A stretch of 64,000 bases of DNA from Flavobacterium zhairuonense (GTDB lineage: Bacteria > Bacteroidota > Bacteroidia > Flavobacteriales > Flavobacteriaceae): NCBI RefSeq assembly GCF_004352915.1, contig NZ_SJSY01000076.1, positions 558,001 to 622,000 on the forward strand, written 5' to 3'. Positions 1-9,032 of the stretch are shown piece by piece (position 1 is the first letter of the stretch; each line of letters begins with the position of its first letter). Position numbers and translations under genes: made by a program. Below the pieces are notes generated by a model. That model was not told the origin of the DNA and ran no database searches. It saw nothing but the letters and a program-made list of their open reading frames with translations.

Positions 1-100
1 GCGCAAAGACTCCGCAAAGGACACAAAGTTTTATTCCCTTGCGAACATTGCGTTTTATCTTTGCGTGCTTTGCGGTTAAATCTTCAGTTAAATTCATAAA
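1..100. repeat. GCAAAG-type interspersed repeat (family 1)
   Basis: The stretch is built from GCAAAG/CTTTGCG words on both strands and ends in a TTTGCGGTTAAA block. The same block closes the copies near 29148 and 32765. It lies just beyond the 3' end of the TolC-like gene and contains no ORF. This is one of at least four copies or fragments in the window. The left boundary may be outside the window. Confidence 0.6.
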
Positions 101-114
101 TATATTTTTCATTT

Positions 115-1398
115 TTAATTGTTTTTGATGGTTGGAAATTGAAGTTCTATAGCACTTTGATTGTAGCTGTGCGTTGCTTCTGCAAATTGTTTTTTGATAT
201 CAATTGCCTGATTTAAAAAGCTGATATACGACCAGTAACTCATATCGCCGTTTGCATAACTTTTCTGCGCGGTTTCAATAATTTGATTAGCATATTGCGA
301 TCCTTCATTCTGGAAATAAGCTAAATTTTTCTGCTGTTTTTCGAAGTTGTTTTTCAATTCTTCTCTTTGCAAATTCAACATCATTTTGTTTTTATCTAAA
401 GCCAATTGGGACTGCGAAATGCTAATTTCAGCCGCTTTTGCTTTGGTGGTATTTACGCCTCCAAACAACGGAATCTGCAAACCTGCCGTAAAACCCTGAA
501 ACAAAGATTCCGTATTGATGGTTTGTGCAAAATACCCCAAACCAACCTTGGGCGTGCGCAACGCTTTAAAAGTCCCCGCTTCTTTCTGATAAACCGAAAT
601 CTGTTGCTGATAAAAATCAGTCATTAAAGTCTCTGCATTTGCATTTTCTTGACTTTCTGCAAAAGTATATTGCAAAGAAGTATTTGAATCAGGAATTACA
701 TTTTCATCTGTTTGTATGAAAAATTGCAATTGCTTCTGATAAATTGCCAAATCATATTCTAACTGTGCTTTCTGCGTTTCAATTTCTTTTACTTTCGCTT
801 TGGCGCTAATTACTTCAATGTTTCCGCTTTCTCCGGTTTTAAAACGCAGTTCGGCATTCTTTAAAAATTTGGTATAAATATCATTCAATTCTGAATTGAG
901 TTTCTGGATCGAAACGCCATACAAATATTGATAATACGCCAACGTCACGGCTTTTTCAACTTCATAAGAAGACAAAGCTTTTCGTTTTTCGGCCAATTTT
1001 GCCAATTCTTCTTGCAATTGCCTATTAGCCTTTGTAATGTTTCCTAACGGAAAAAACTGCTGTACCGAAACATTATGGTCAAAATCGGCACTATTGAACT
1101 GACCGCCTTGGTATTGCACCTGAAGCGGATCTGGCTGAAAAGCCGCTTTCTTGAGAACGGTTTGTTTTTCGATTTCTTTATCCGCGATTTTTAGGTCGAT
1201 ATTGTTTGATTTGGCGAGTTCTATTGCTTTTTCTAAGGAAATTTTAGTTTGTGCTTGTGAAATGATTGTTGTCAATAGAAATGCACTTAACCACAAAACT
1301 TTATTTGCCAATAGGAACTCATTTAACCGCAAAGTTCGCAAAGGAAGCGCGAAGTTCGCAAAGGTTATTTTTCTTAAACTGTATGGTAACTTTTTCAT
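115..1398 (-). CDS. TolC-family outer-membrane efflux channel
   Basis: The 427-aa product is an outer-membrane channel of the TolC/OEP family, the outlet of a tripartite RND metal-efflux pump. Mature-domain features are long amphipathic helices rich in K, E, Q and A (about residues 55-250 and 320-400) with short barrel strands such as the GLQIPLFGG segment, which fits the family length. A signal peptide (hydrophobic WLSAFLLTTIISQAQ, about residues 36-50) is present. It is preceded by an unusually long n-region of about 35 residues, of which roughly residues 12-28 are encoded by a family-1 GCAAAG repeat, so the repeat seems to have inserted into the leader codons. The gene lies 136 bp downstream of the CzcA-type pump on the same strand and is presumably co-transcribed with it. 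The membrane-fusion partner is expected to the left of the window. The start is the only ATG that retains the whole signal peptide. Confidence 0.9.
   Translation of the reverse strand: MKKLPYSLRKITFANFALPLRTLRLNEFLLANKVLWLSAFLLTTIISQAQTKISLEKAIELAKSNNIDLKIADKEIEKQTVLKKAAFQPDPLQVQYQGGQFNSADFDHNVSVQQFFPLGNITKANRQLQEELAKLAEKRKALSSYEVEKAVTLAYYQYLYGVSIQKLNSELNDIYTKFLKNAELRFKTGESGNIEVISAKAKVKEIETQKAQLEYDLAIYQKQLQFFIQTDENVIPDSNTSLQYTFAESQENANAETLMTDFYQQQISVYQKEAGTFKALRTPKVGLGYFAQTINTESLFQGFTAGLQIPLFGGVNTTKAKAAEISISQSQLALDKNKMMLNLQREELKNNFEKQQKNLAYFQNEGSQYANQIIETAQKSYANGDMSYWSYISFLNQAIDIKKQFAEATHSYNQSAIELQFPTIKNN
1318..1370 (-). repeat. Family-1 repeat fragment inside the tolC leader codons
   Basis: Read on the minus strand, this contains CCTTTGCG, ACTTTGCG and GGTTAAAT blocks matching the right end of the intergenic copies near 29148 and 32765. 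It is in frame with the TolC-like gene and encodes part of its extended signal-peptide n-region. Confidence 0.7.
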
Positions 1399-1412
1399 TT
1401 TCTTTTTAATTT

Positions 1413-1493
1413 TTCTCTCGCAGATTTTGCTGATTTAGGAGATTTTTTTCTCATTATCAGATCTGCCTAATCTGCTAAATCTGCGGGAGAATT
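1413..1493. repeat. GCAGATTT-type inverted repeat (family 3)
   Basis: The left half contains CGCAGATTTTGCTGATTTAG and the right half CTAATCTGCTAAATCTGCG. The halves are reverse complements with few mismatches, so the element can form a long hairpin between the pump and channel genes. A shorter relative (CGCAGATTTAGCAGATTT) occurs near 27197. It may act as a terminator or attenuator inside the operon. Confidence 0.65.
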
Positions 1494-1534
1494 ATTCTAC
1501 ATCTGGTAAATAATTATCTAATTATCAAATTCTC

Positions 1535-4500
1535 TCATTTTCTAATTAAATCTTTACGGTTAAATCCACGCTCCAGCAGTAAATACAAAATCGGCAAAAC
1601 GATTAAGGTTAATAAGGTTGCTGAGATTAATCCACCGATTACTACCGTTGCTAAAGGCTTCTGTACTTCTGCTCCTCCGCTTGTGGATAATGCCATTGGA
1701 AGAAATCCTAATGAAGCTACAGCAGCTGTCATTAAAACAGGACGTAAACGAGTTTTGGTTCCGATAAGGATTCTTTGAAATGGATCTGAAATACCTTCCG
1801 ATTTTAATTGATTGAAATATGAGATCAGAACAATTCCGTTTAGAACGGCAATTCCGAATAAAGCAATAAAACCAATTCCGGCAGAAATACTAAAAGGCAT
1901 TCCTCTCAGCGAAAGCGCAAAAACGCCACCAATAGCCGATAACGGAATCGCTGTGAAAATCAGGAACGCCTGTTTTACACTTTTAAAAGTAAAATACAAT
2001 AAGATCAAAATCAGTCCCAAAGCAATTGGCAGAGCGACAGAAAGTCTTTTTGAAGCTTCTATTAAATTCTCAAACTGTCCGCCGTACGTCACGTAATAAC
2101 CGGCTGGAAGCTTAAAGTTCTTATCTAGTTTTTCTTGAATTTCTTCAACGACACTTTTGATATCTCTTCCACGGACATTTAAACCGACGGTAATTCTTCT
2201 TTTTCCGTCTTCGCGGATAACTTGCACCGGACCTTGTTCGTACTCCACAGAAGCGACCTGAGAAAGCGGTACTTGCTGGCCATTTGGAAGCGGAATAAAT
2301 AAATTGCTGACATCAGTAATATCTCCACGATTGTTTTCATCCATTCTTACTACCACATCAAACCTTTTGCTTTCATCATAAATCTTTCCGGCAACTTCAC
2401 CTGCGAAAGACGAACGGATTATTTGATTGATATCAGAAATATTCAGTCCGTAAAGCGCAATTTTATCATAATCGTATTTGATGGTAATCTGAGGCAATCC
2501 CGTGACTTTATCGGCTTTTAAATCACCGATTCCTTCGATTCCTTTTATTTTCGAAATCAATTCTGTCGCTTTTGCATCCAGAACTTCCAAATCATCACCA
2601 AAAATCTTGATTGCAATATCAGATCGGCTTCCTGTCATTAATTCATTAAAACGCATTTGAATTGGCTGTGAAATCTCAATATTAACCCCAGGAATTACTT
2701 CCATCTTTTCTTTCATAGCATTTGCGATTTCCTCCCAATTATGGTATCTGCCTTTCCATTCTTTTTTGTCTTTTAAAACAATAATCAAATCCCCGCTTTC
2801 AATCGGCATTGGATCGGTTGGAATTTCACCGCTCCCTATTTTTGTCACAATTGTCTTTATTTCTGGAAATTCAGCTTTTAAAATCCGTTCAAGTTTTGTC
2901 GATGTTTCAACCATCTGCGTAAGCGAACTTCCTGTCATAATTGTGGCATTGATAGCCAAATCGCCTTCTTCGATTGTCGGGATAAATTCGCCTCCCATAT
3001 TTTGAAAAATAATAAAAGCGAAAGCGAATAATCCGACTGCAATAGAAAGAACAACTTTTTTAAAGGCCAAAGCTTTTTTCAATAGAGGCATATAACGGCT
3101 TTCCAGCCATGCAATCATGCGGTCGCTAAAGTTTTCTTTATGCTCTGTTTTTTTTGAAAGAAACAAAGCACTCATCATCGGAATATAGGTCAGCGAAAGA
3201 ATAAACGCTCCAATAATCGCAAAACCAACTGTCATAGCCATTGGCTTAAACATTTTTCCTTCGGTTCCTATCAAGGCCAAAATTGGCAGATATACTATTA
3301 GAATGATGATTTCTCCAAAAGCGGCGCTATTTCTGATTTTTGAAGCCGAATTGTAAACCTCAGCATCCATTTCTTCCTGCGTCAATTCTTTTTTGTTTTT
3401 GAATTTCTGCAGATGATGCATCGTGGCTTCCACAATAATTACAGCACCATCGACGATAATTCCAAAATCTATCGCACCGAGACTCATCAGATTTCCGCTT
3501 ACGCCAAAGGCATTCATTAAAATAACGGCAAACAGCATTGCCAACGGAATAACAGAAGCCACAATCAATCCTGCACGAAGATTTCCTAAAAATATAATCA
3601 GTACAAAAATTACGATTAACGCTCCTTCTAATAAATTCTTTGTGATTGTTTTAATAGAATTATCTACAAGTTTTCCTCTGTCAATAAAGGCTTCGGCAAC
3701 AACTCCTTCGGGAAGGCTTTTGTTTATCTGAGCCATTTTTTCGTGAACACGATTTACAACGGCGCTAGAGTTTTCTCCTTTAAGCATCAAAACCATTCCT
3801 GAGACAATTTCTCCTTTTCCGTCTTTTGTTGATGCTCCGTAACGTAAAGCGATTCCTTCGCGAACCTGCGCAACATTGCGCACCAAAACAGGCGATCCGT
3901 TTCGGTTTTTCACGACTACATTTTCAAGGTCTTTTATGCCTTTTGCCATTCCGACACCGCGGATGAAATAGGTATATTGATCTTTTTCGATGTAAGCTCC
4001 TCCTGTGTTTTGATTGTTTTTTTCTAAAGCATCAAAAATTTCGGTAATTGTAACACCCAAACTATTGAGCATATTAGGATTTACGGCTATCTCATATTGT
4101 TTTAATTTACCGCCCCATGCACTCACCTCAGCAACACCGCGAACTCCTTGCAATTGCGGAATAATAATCCAATCTTGAATGGTGCGCAATTCGACCGCAG
4201 TATATTTGTTTTCATAGCCTTTTTTAGCGTACACATCATATTGGTAAATTTCTCCTAAACCTGTAGAAATTGGCGCTAATTCGGGAGAATTCACATAATC
4301 TGGAATATTTTCTTCAGCTTCTTTCAAGCGTTGAAATATCTGTTCACGAGCCCAATAAATATCGACATCGTCTTCAAAAACAACAGTTACAACTGATAAA
4401 CCAAAACGAGAAATACTACGAAGTTCTATCACATCTGGAACTGTTTTTACAGCTCTTTCTAATGGATAAGTAATTAATTGTTCGACTTCCTGACTCGCCA

Positions 4501-4666
4501 ATGTTGGCGCGGTAGTAATAATTTGAACTTGATTATTGGTTACATCGGGCAATGCATCCAATGGCAATTTTTTAAGCGAATAGCTTCCCCAAGCCATGAG
4601 CGCAAGGGTAAATAATAGTACGACGAATTTGTTTCGTATACTAAACTGAATGATTTTATCTAACAT
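1535..4666 (-). CDS. czcA: CzcA-type heavy-metal RND efflux pump, inner-membrane subunit
   Basis: At 1043 aa this is a full-length HME-RND proton-driven transporter that exports metal cations through the periplasm to the TolC partner. It has the usual layout: TM1 at residues 12-31, a large periplasmic porter loop, TM2-TM6 at about 345-500, a second loop, and TM7-TM12 from about 865 onward. In TM4 (about residues 399-413) it carries DFGIIVDGAVIIVE. This matches the DFGxxxDGAxxxVE signature of divalent-cation (Zn/Co/Cd/Ni) pumps rather than the AxGxxxxDAA form of CusA copper/silver pumps. The substrate is therefore inferred to be divalent metal. The fusion to TolC seen in some Bacteroidota homologues is absent here. 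The gene sits between the small Cys/His-rich protein and the TolC gene. Confidence 0.93.
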   Translation of the reverse strand: MLDKIIQFSIRNKFVVLLFTLALMAWGSYSLKKLPLDALPDVTNNQVQIITTAPTLASQEVEQLITYPLERAVKTVPDVIELRSISRFGLSVVTVVFEDDVDIYWAREQIFQRLKEAEENIPDYVNSPELAPISTGLGEIYQYDVYAKKGYENKYTAVELRTIQDWIIIPQLQGVRGVAEVSAWGGKLKQYEIAVNPNMLNSLGVTITEIFDALEKNNQNTGGAYIEKDQYTYFIRGVGMAKGIKDLENVVVKNRNGSPVLVRNVAQVREGIALRYGASTKDGKGEIVSGMVLMLKGENSSAVVNRVHEKMAQINKSLPEGVVAEAFIDRGKLVDNSIKTITKNLLEGALIVIFVLIIFLGNLRAGLIVASVIPLAMLFAVILMNAFGVSGNLMSLGAIDFGIIVDGAVIIVEATMHHLQKFKNKKELTQEEMDAEVYNSASKIRNSAAFGEIIILIVYLPILALIGTEGKMFKPMAMTVGFAIIGAFILSLTYIPMMSALFLSKKTEHKENFSDRMIAWLESRYMPLLKKALAFKKVVLSIAVGLFAFAFIIFQNMGGEFIPTIEEGDLAINATIMTGSSLTQMVETSTKLERILKAEFPEIKTIVTKIGSGEIPTDPMPIESGDLIIVLKDKKEWKGRYHNWEEIANAMKEKMEVIPGVNIEISQPIQMRFNELMTGSRSDIAIKIFGDDLEVLDAKATELISKIKGIEGIGDLKADKVTGLPQITIKYDYDKIALYGLNISDINQIIRSSFAGEVAGKIYDESKRFDVVVRMDENNRGDITDVSNLFIPLPNGQQVPLSQVASVEYEQGPVQVIREDGKRRITVGLNVRGRDIKSVVEEIQEKLDKNFKLPAGYYVTYGGQFENLIEASKRLSVALPIALGLILILLYFTFKSVKQAFLIFTAIPLSAIGGVFALSLRGMPFSISAGIGFIALFGIAVLNGIVLISYFNQLKSEGISDPFQRILIGTKTRLRPVLMTAAVASLGFLPMALSTSGGAEVQKPLATVVIGGLISATLLTLIVLPILYLLLERGFNRKDLIRK

Positions 4667-4774
4667 TTGAATATATAATGACGTGAGAAATTAGACAATT
4701 AAATTGTCTGTAAACGTGTGGAAAGTCCACAACTCTCTCGCCCGTTTCCGATTTTTATCGAACAGGCATAATCA

Positions 4775-5098
4775 TTATGCTATCTGAGGGGGTTGCCAAA
4801 TACTTCCGTAGAAATCGGAAATAAAAACAGAATTATAACTCGGTAAAGGAATTGAAATTTGATTGTACGTTTTTGGGAATTCAAAAACTACGGCAGATTG
4901 GTAGCTTAAAACTTGCGCACCACAGCAGTTACAGGCACAAAATGGTGAACACAAATCGTTATCCTTATCATGAGAATGATTTGCTTCAGATGAAAACTGA
5001 GCAGTCTTATGCATAGCACTATTCACTTCCATATCTGCACAAGGCATATTTGAAAGTGCCATCAAGTAAATTGACAATAGTACTGCAATCCATTTCAT
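4775..5098 (-). CDS. Small exported Cys/His-rich protein of metal-efflux operon (DUF6660-like)
   Basis: The 107-aa product has an N-terminal signal peptide (about residues 1-20, MKWIAVLLSIYLMALSNMPC) and a mature part with HSHDKDNDLCSPFCACNCC, a dense cluster of possible metal ligands. Similar small proteins head CzcA/CusA operons in Bacteroidota. I associate them with DUF6660 from memory, not from a search. It is the first gene of the operon, 108 bp upstream of the pump, and is divergent from the barrel gene at 5403. A periplasmic metal-buffering or sensing role is inference. Confidence 0.7.
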   Translation of the reverse strand: MKWIAVLLSIYLMALSNMPCADMEVNSAMHKTAQFSSEANHSHDKDNDLCSPFCACNCCGAQVLSYQSAVVFEFPKTYNQISIPLPSYNSVFISDFYGSIWQPPQIA

Positions 5099-5402
5099 GT
5101 TGTAAAAATACTATTTATTTTCAAAAAACATAAATTACTGATACTGAAAAATGTAAAAAAAGAGAACGATTCTTTATATCACTAAAATTATTTTTAGTTT
5201 AATTAACACTTTCTAAAAAAATATTACTTGTGGTAAGAAAATTTCGTTAACTTTAACATAAATTAACATCTGTAAAAGCCTAAATTTTAATCACATAAAA
5301 CGACATTATATAAGCAGATTTCAATAAAAAGATTACCACACCCCATTAGTTTATATTTATTTTTTCGCAGTTCAATTAATTAATTTTAAAACACTCTAAT
5401 CA
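5099..5402. other. Divergent intergenic region without genes
   Basis: A 304-bp AT-rich gap between the metal-efflux operon (leftward) and the barrel gene (rightward). It must hold both promoters, but I found no clean TAnnTTTG motif or strong hairpin. Confidence 0.5.
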
Positions 5403-6524
5403 ATGAAATGTAATACACTAATATCAGCCTTTTTATTATTATGCAGCATGCAAATTTTCGGGCAAGTTTATACCGATAAAATTGTAGGAAAAAAAAATGA
5501 AGAATTAAAAGACAGCCTTAAAGTCGAAAAATATCCATACGCTCTGCCAATTTGGGGAGAAAAAGTAGCCCAAAAAGGATATAAACTTCCCTATTCTGCC
5601 GGTGTATCTGTAAACTGGTTTTGGCAAGAATCTGAAATTGTTATCAACGATTTAAATATTGGTTTTAATCATGGCCCTCAATATAATTTAGATGAAATCG
5701 TACGATTCGATAAATCTACTGTCGAGGCAAGTGCGTTGACAATTCGTCCTGATATCTGGTTGCTTCCTTTTTTAAATATTTATGGAATTTTTGGAAAAGC
5801 CAATACTTCTACTAAAATTAATGCTGGGATTTGGGTTCCGGATGCCGATAACAACTGGTCTGAAGTTGCTAATTTCAGTACTCAAGCAAATTTTAATGCT
5901 ACCACTTTTGGTCTTGGTATGACCCCAACAATTGGTATTGGCGGTGGCTGGCTAGCTCTTGATATGAATATGGCCTGGACTGATATTAGTTCACTTGATA
6001 AACCTGCATTTTCTTATGTTTTCGGACCGAGATTAGGAAAAACATTTAAATTCAATAAACCAGAACAAAATATAGCAGTCTGGGTTGGAGGCTTCAGGGT
6101 TCATATTTCTGGAGACACTAATGGAGATTTGCCTTTGTCTGATTTTATTGATCTAAGCACTGCTCAAGCAAAAGTAGACAGTGGCCTTCAAAAAGTATCA
6201 GATAACCAAACAAAAGTAGATAACTGGTGGGACAGCTTAAGCCCTGCAGAACAAAAAAATCCGGTTAATATAGCCAAACATAATACGGCTGACAGAGCCT
6301 TAGAAAGAGCAGGAACTTTCCTGGCAACTCTAGACGGAGCATTAAGCACAGCTGAAAATTCTTCGGTACAATATTCATTGCAAAAGAGACCGAAAGACAT
6401 GTGGAATTTTATTATCGGATCTCAGTACCAATTCAACAAGCATTTTATGTTTCGCGCAGAATGTGGTTTTCTAGGAACCCGTACACAAGTTCTGGGAAGT
6501 CTTCAATATCGTTTTGGACTGTAA
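5403..6524 (+). CDS. Predicted outer-membrane beta-barrel protein, function unknown
   Basis: The 373-aa product has a Sec signal peptide (about residues 1-20, ending IFGQ). Alternating aromatic/polar strands suit an outer-membrane barrel (for example SAGVSVNWFW, LNIYGIFG, FGLGMTPTIGIGGGW, MFRAECGF, GSLQYRFGL at the C-terminus). About residues 245-320 form a more polar, partly helical insertion (DLSTAQAKVDSGLQKVSDNQ onward) that may be an extracellular or periplasmic loop. The barrel gene at 6537 follows after 12 bp, suggesting one transcript. I do not recognise a specific family. Confidence 0.75.
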   Translation: MKCNTLISAFLLLCSMQIFGQVYTDKIVGKKNEELKDSLKVEKYPYALPIWGEKVAQKGYKLPYSAGVSVNWFWQESEIVINDLNIGFNHGPQYNLDEIVRFDKSTVEASALTIRPDIWLLPFLNIYGIFGKANTSTKINAGIWVPDADNNWSEVANFSTQANFNATTFGLGMTPTIGIGGGWLALDMNMAWTDISSLDKPAFSYVFGPRLGKTFKFNKPEQNIAVWVGGFRVHISGDTNGDLPLSDFIDLSTAQAKVDSGLQKVSDNQTKVDNWWDSLSPAEQKNPVNIAKHNTADRALERAGTFLATLDGALSTAENSSVQYSLQKRPKDMWNFIIGSQYQFNKHFMFRAECGFLGTRTQVLGSLQYRFGL

Positions 6525-6536
6525 TTCATTCCTTAT

Positions 6537-7313
6537 ATGAAAAAAAGCATATTCATCGTCATCACTTTCTTTTGTATTTCATCGGCGCAGTCACAAGTAT
6601 TGATTTCTTTGATTTTTGGAGACAAGCTTAACTCGGAGTTTTTGGAATTTGGTCTAGAAGGCGGCGTTAATTTTTCTACCATTTCAAATATGAATTCTTC
6701 CGGAACTAATCCTGGATTTAATCTCGGATTTTATTTTGATATCAGATCAAAGAAAAATCCGGCTTGGATGATCAATACAGGCGTAATCGTGAAATCTCCC
6801 ATGGGTGCGCAAGGAATTCCAGTTTATCCAACTGGTGACACAAATCTAGACAATACTTTTGCCGGAGGAAGTGTGAACCGCGAAATTCGATATTTTAATG
6901 TTCCTATTTTGATTAAATATCAGTTCAAAAACAGAATTTATGTAAAAGCTGGGCCGCAGTTTGGTTTATTGGCGAAAGCGTTTGATGAATTCAAAACTGA
7001 ATATGAAAAAGATGATGTGATCTACAAAAGAAATATACGCGATCAAATTCATGTTATTGATGCTGGACTTGCGGCAGGTCTTGGCTATCATTTAAATGTT
7101 GGAAACGGACTTAATTTTACGGTGCAATATTATTATGGACTCGTTACGGTAATGAAAGGCGACGGCCCAAATAATCAATTCAATAGATCATGGTATATTA
7201 CGGCCGGAATTCCTATTGGAAAAGGAAAAGCAGCCCAAAAAAGAGCTGAAAAAGAAGCAGAGCTAAACAAAATTATTCTTCCTGAAGACGAAAAACCGCA
7301 ACCTAAAAATTAA
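6537..7313 (+). CDS. PorT-like outer-membrane beta-barrel protein
   Basis: The 258-aa product has a signal peptide (MKKSIFIVITFFCISSAQSQ) followed by strands typical of the small PorT/OMP_b-brl_2 barrels of Bacteroidota: EFGLEGGVNFS, NLGFYFDI, INTGVIVK, FNVPILIKYQF, RIYVKAGPQFGLL, GLAAGLGYHL and YYYGLVTVMKGD. The C-terminus runs past the barrel into a Lys/Glu-rich tail of about 30 residues. It is 12 bp downstream of the other barrel gene. A palindrome just after its stop codon may end the transcript. The specific role is unknown. Confidence 0.78.
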   Translation: MKKSIFIVITFFCISSAQSQVLISLIFGDKLNSEFLEFGLEGGVNFSTISNMNSSGTNPGFNLGFYFDIRSKKNPAWMINTGVIVKSPMGAQGIPVYPTGDTNLDNTFAGGSVNREIRYFNVPILIKYQFKNRIYVKAGPQFGLLAKAFDEFKTEYEKDDVIYKRNIRDQIHVIDAGLAAGLGYHLNVGNGLNFTVQYYYGLVTVMKGDGPNNQFNRSWYITAGIPIGKGKAAQKRAEKEAELNKIILPEDEKPQPKN

Positions 7314-7326
7314 CATTTAATTCCTG

Positions 7327-7345
7327 CAAGGTTTTGAAAACCTTG
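7327..7345 (+). terminator. Palindrome after the barrel gene
   Basis: CAAGGTTTTGAAAACCTTG is a perfect inverted repeat 13 bp after the stop codon of the 6537 gene. It has no long T-run, so it may be an mRNA-end stem or another short flavobacterial palindrome rather than a classical intrinsic terminator. Confidence 0.4.
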
Positions 7346-7425
7346 TAGGTATCTGTAATTACGGAAATAATAGCTACACACTGGGATATCAGATTCGATT
7401 AAATTTGTAAAAATTCATTAGGGCT

Positions 7426-7616
7426 GCTTTTTTATTCCGCTAGGGATTTAATATTGGTAGAAATTAGTTTTACCGAACGCTCATTTGTCCCGTAGGGACT
7501 ACATTTTGTATAAATCCAAATAAAAATGGTATTAAACATATAGTCCCTACGGGACAAAATAAAACTGGGATATTTTTTTTCTACCAATATTAAATCCCTA
7601 GCGGGATAAAAAAAGC
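7426..7616. repeat. Nested long inverted repeat (family 4)
   Basis: The outer arms at 7426-7464 and 7577-7616 are near-perfect reverse complements, sharing a core of CCGCTAGGGATTTAATATTGG. A second, inner pair lies at 7483-7501 (TTTGTCCCGTAGGGACTA) and 7541-7559 (TAGTCCCTACGGGACAAA). The whole element of about 190 bp can fold into one nested hairpin. It carries no ORF and lies between convergent genes (barrel and cheB), where it could serve as a bidirectional terminator. Its form is MITE/REP-like. Confidence 0.8.
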
Positions 7617-7641
7617 AAAATAATCGAACTCAAATTCTGGT

Positions 7642-8229
7642 CTATTTCGAATTTATTGATGCAATAAAATAAAGGATTTCCTGTGTATGCAAAATGAAAT
7701 CAGGATTTGTGTATAAAATCGCATTATTAGGCATGAAAGGCATTTCGGCTGAAAGCGGATTTTGAACTGCAATTACGCCACCCGATGCTTTTATGGCTTT
7801 CAAACCTTCTGTTCCATCAGCATTTGAACCTGATAACAAAATACCAACTAAGGAAGTTCCATAAATTTCTGCCGCCGATTCAAAAGAAACATCTATACTT
7901 GGACGGCTATAATTTATTTTTTCTGAAGTATCTAGAGCCAGAATCCCTTCTTTTTCAAACAGCAAATGATAATTAGAAGGTGCAATATAAATAAAACCAG
8001 GCAGTATTGGTACTTTATCTTCTACAGGTTTTACTTTTATATTTGATTTCAGACTTATTAAATCTTCTAAAGTCTGATCATCAGTGCTTTTTCGATGAAG
8101 AACAATTACAAGCGCAAAATCATTGAGTTTTATCAACTCAGGCAAAATCTGCATCAAAGCGTTTAGACTTCCTGCTGATCCGCCAATAATAACGACTTTA
8201 CAATTTGATATTATTTTAATTTCCTCCAT
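7642..8229 (-). CDS. cheB: CheB-type protein-glutamate methylesterase domain, no receiver
   Basis: The 195-aa product is a stand-alone CheB catalytic domain. The family Ser-His-Asp triad is present: S18 in IIGGSAGS, H45 in VLHRKST and D138 in LLSGSNADGTEG. The receiver domain that normally regulates CheB is missing, so regulation may come from the lone receiver two genes upstream (inference). The start overlaps the 3' end of cheR by 19 bp, indicating translational coupling. It is the last gene of the signalling operon. No MCP, CheA or CheW gene is in the window, so a chemotaxis role is doubtful. Confidence 0.9.
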   Translation of the reverse strand: MEEIKIISNCKVVIIGGSAGSLNALMQILPELIKLNDFALVIVLHRKSTDDQTLEDLISLKSNIKVKPVEDKVPILPGFIYIAPSNYHLLFEKEGILALDTSEKINYSRPSIDVSFESAAEIYGTSLVGILLSGSNADGTEGLKAIKASGGVIAVQNPLSAEMPFMPNNAILYTNPDFILHTQEILYFIASINSK

Positions 8230-9032
8230 ATTTTATCTTTATCCAATTGTTTGTATTTGTTTGGAGCTATAGAATATTTTATGGTTTCTTTTGTGCCTAA
8301 AGCCAAAAATCCGAGAACGGCCAGACTTTCATCAAATAAATTGATTACACGCTTTTGCAAATCAGCATCAAAATAGATCAAAACATTTCGGCATAAAATC
8401 ATGTCAAATTCATTAAAAGAAGTATCTGAAACGAGATTATGTTGTGAAAAAACCATTTTTTGAGCCAGCTCTTCATTAAACTTTGCAATACCGTAATTGG
8501 CTGTATAATAATTTGAAAAATCTTCCTGACCGCCCGCATCTCGATAGTTTTGAGAGTATTCTTTCATCATTCTGAGCGGGAAAATTCCTTTTTTTGCAGT
8601 TTCTAAAACTGTTGCATTAATATCTGTCGCATAAATTAAGGATTTATGCAACAGTCCGGCTTCTTTGAGCATGATCGCCATAGAATACACTTCTTCTCCT
8701 GTTGAACAGCCAGCATGCCATAAACGAATAAAAGGTTTTGTACCCAATAATGGCAGAATTTCTTTTCTGAGCACCATATAAAATGCTGGATCACGAAACA
8801 TTTCGGTTACATTCACCGTAATTTCATTCACCATTCTCTTATAATATTCTGCATCCGAACGAACTTTAGAAAGAAATTCGGTAAAATTGGCAAAACCATC
8901 CAACTGAAAAATTCGGTTTACTCTCCTTTTGAGCGATGCTCTTGAATAGCTTCCAAAATCAAATCCATAATATTCGTAAACCTCATTGATAAGTGTTTCT
9001 AGCTCAATATCCTCAATCATATTTTTGTTCAA
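8211..9032 (-). CDS. cheR: CheR-type SAM-dependent methyltransferase
   Basis: The 273-aa product has the usual CheR length: a helical N-terminal domain (residues 1-70), the VNVTEMFRDPAFY segment (73-85), the SAM-binding HAGCSTGEEVYS motif (106-117) and the DMILCRNVLIYF motif near residues 205-216. It overlaps the receiver gene upstream by 4 bp (ATGA type) and cheB downstream by 19 bp. The methyl acceptor is unknown because no MCP is nearby. In such kinase operons CheR/CheB may act on the coiled-coil region of the hybrid kinase, which is inference. Confidence 0.92.
   Translation of the reverse strand: MNKNMIEDIELETLINEVYEYYGFDFGSYSRASLKRRVNRIFQLDGFANFTEFLSKVRSDAEYYKRMVNEITVNVTEMFRDPAFYMVLRKEILPLLGTKPFIRLWHAGCSTGEEVYSMAIMLKEAGLLHKSLIYATDINATVLETAKKGIFPLRMMKEYSQNYRDAGGQEDFSNYYTANYGIAKFNEELAQKMVFSQHNLVSDTSFNEFDMILCRNVLIYFDADLQKRVINLFDESLAVLGFLALGTKETIKYSIAPNKYKQLDKDKIWRKLK

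Noticed and set aside
3423..3731. 102-codon frame opposite the CzcA gene
   Set aside because: Antisense shadow of a strongly conserved transporter gene, with no start context.
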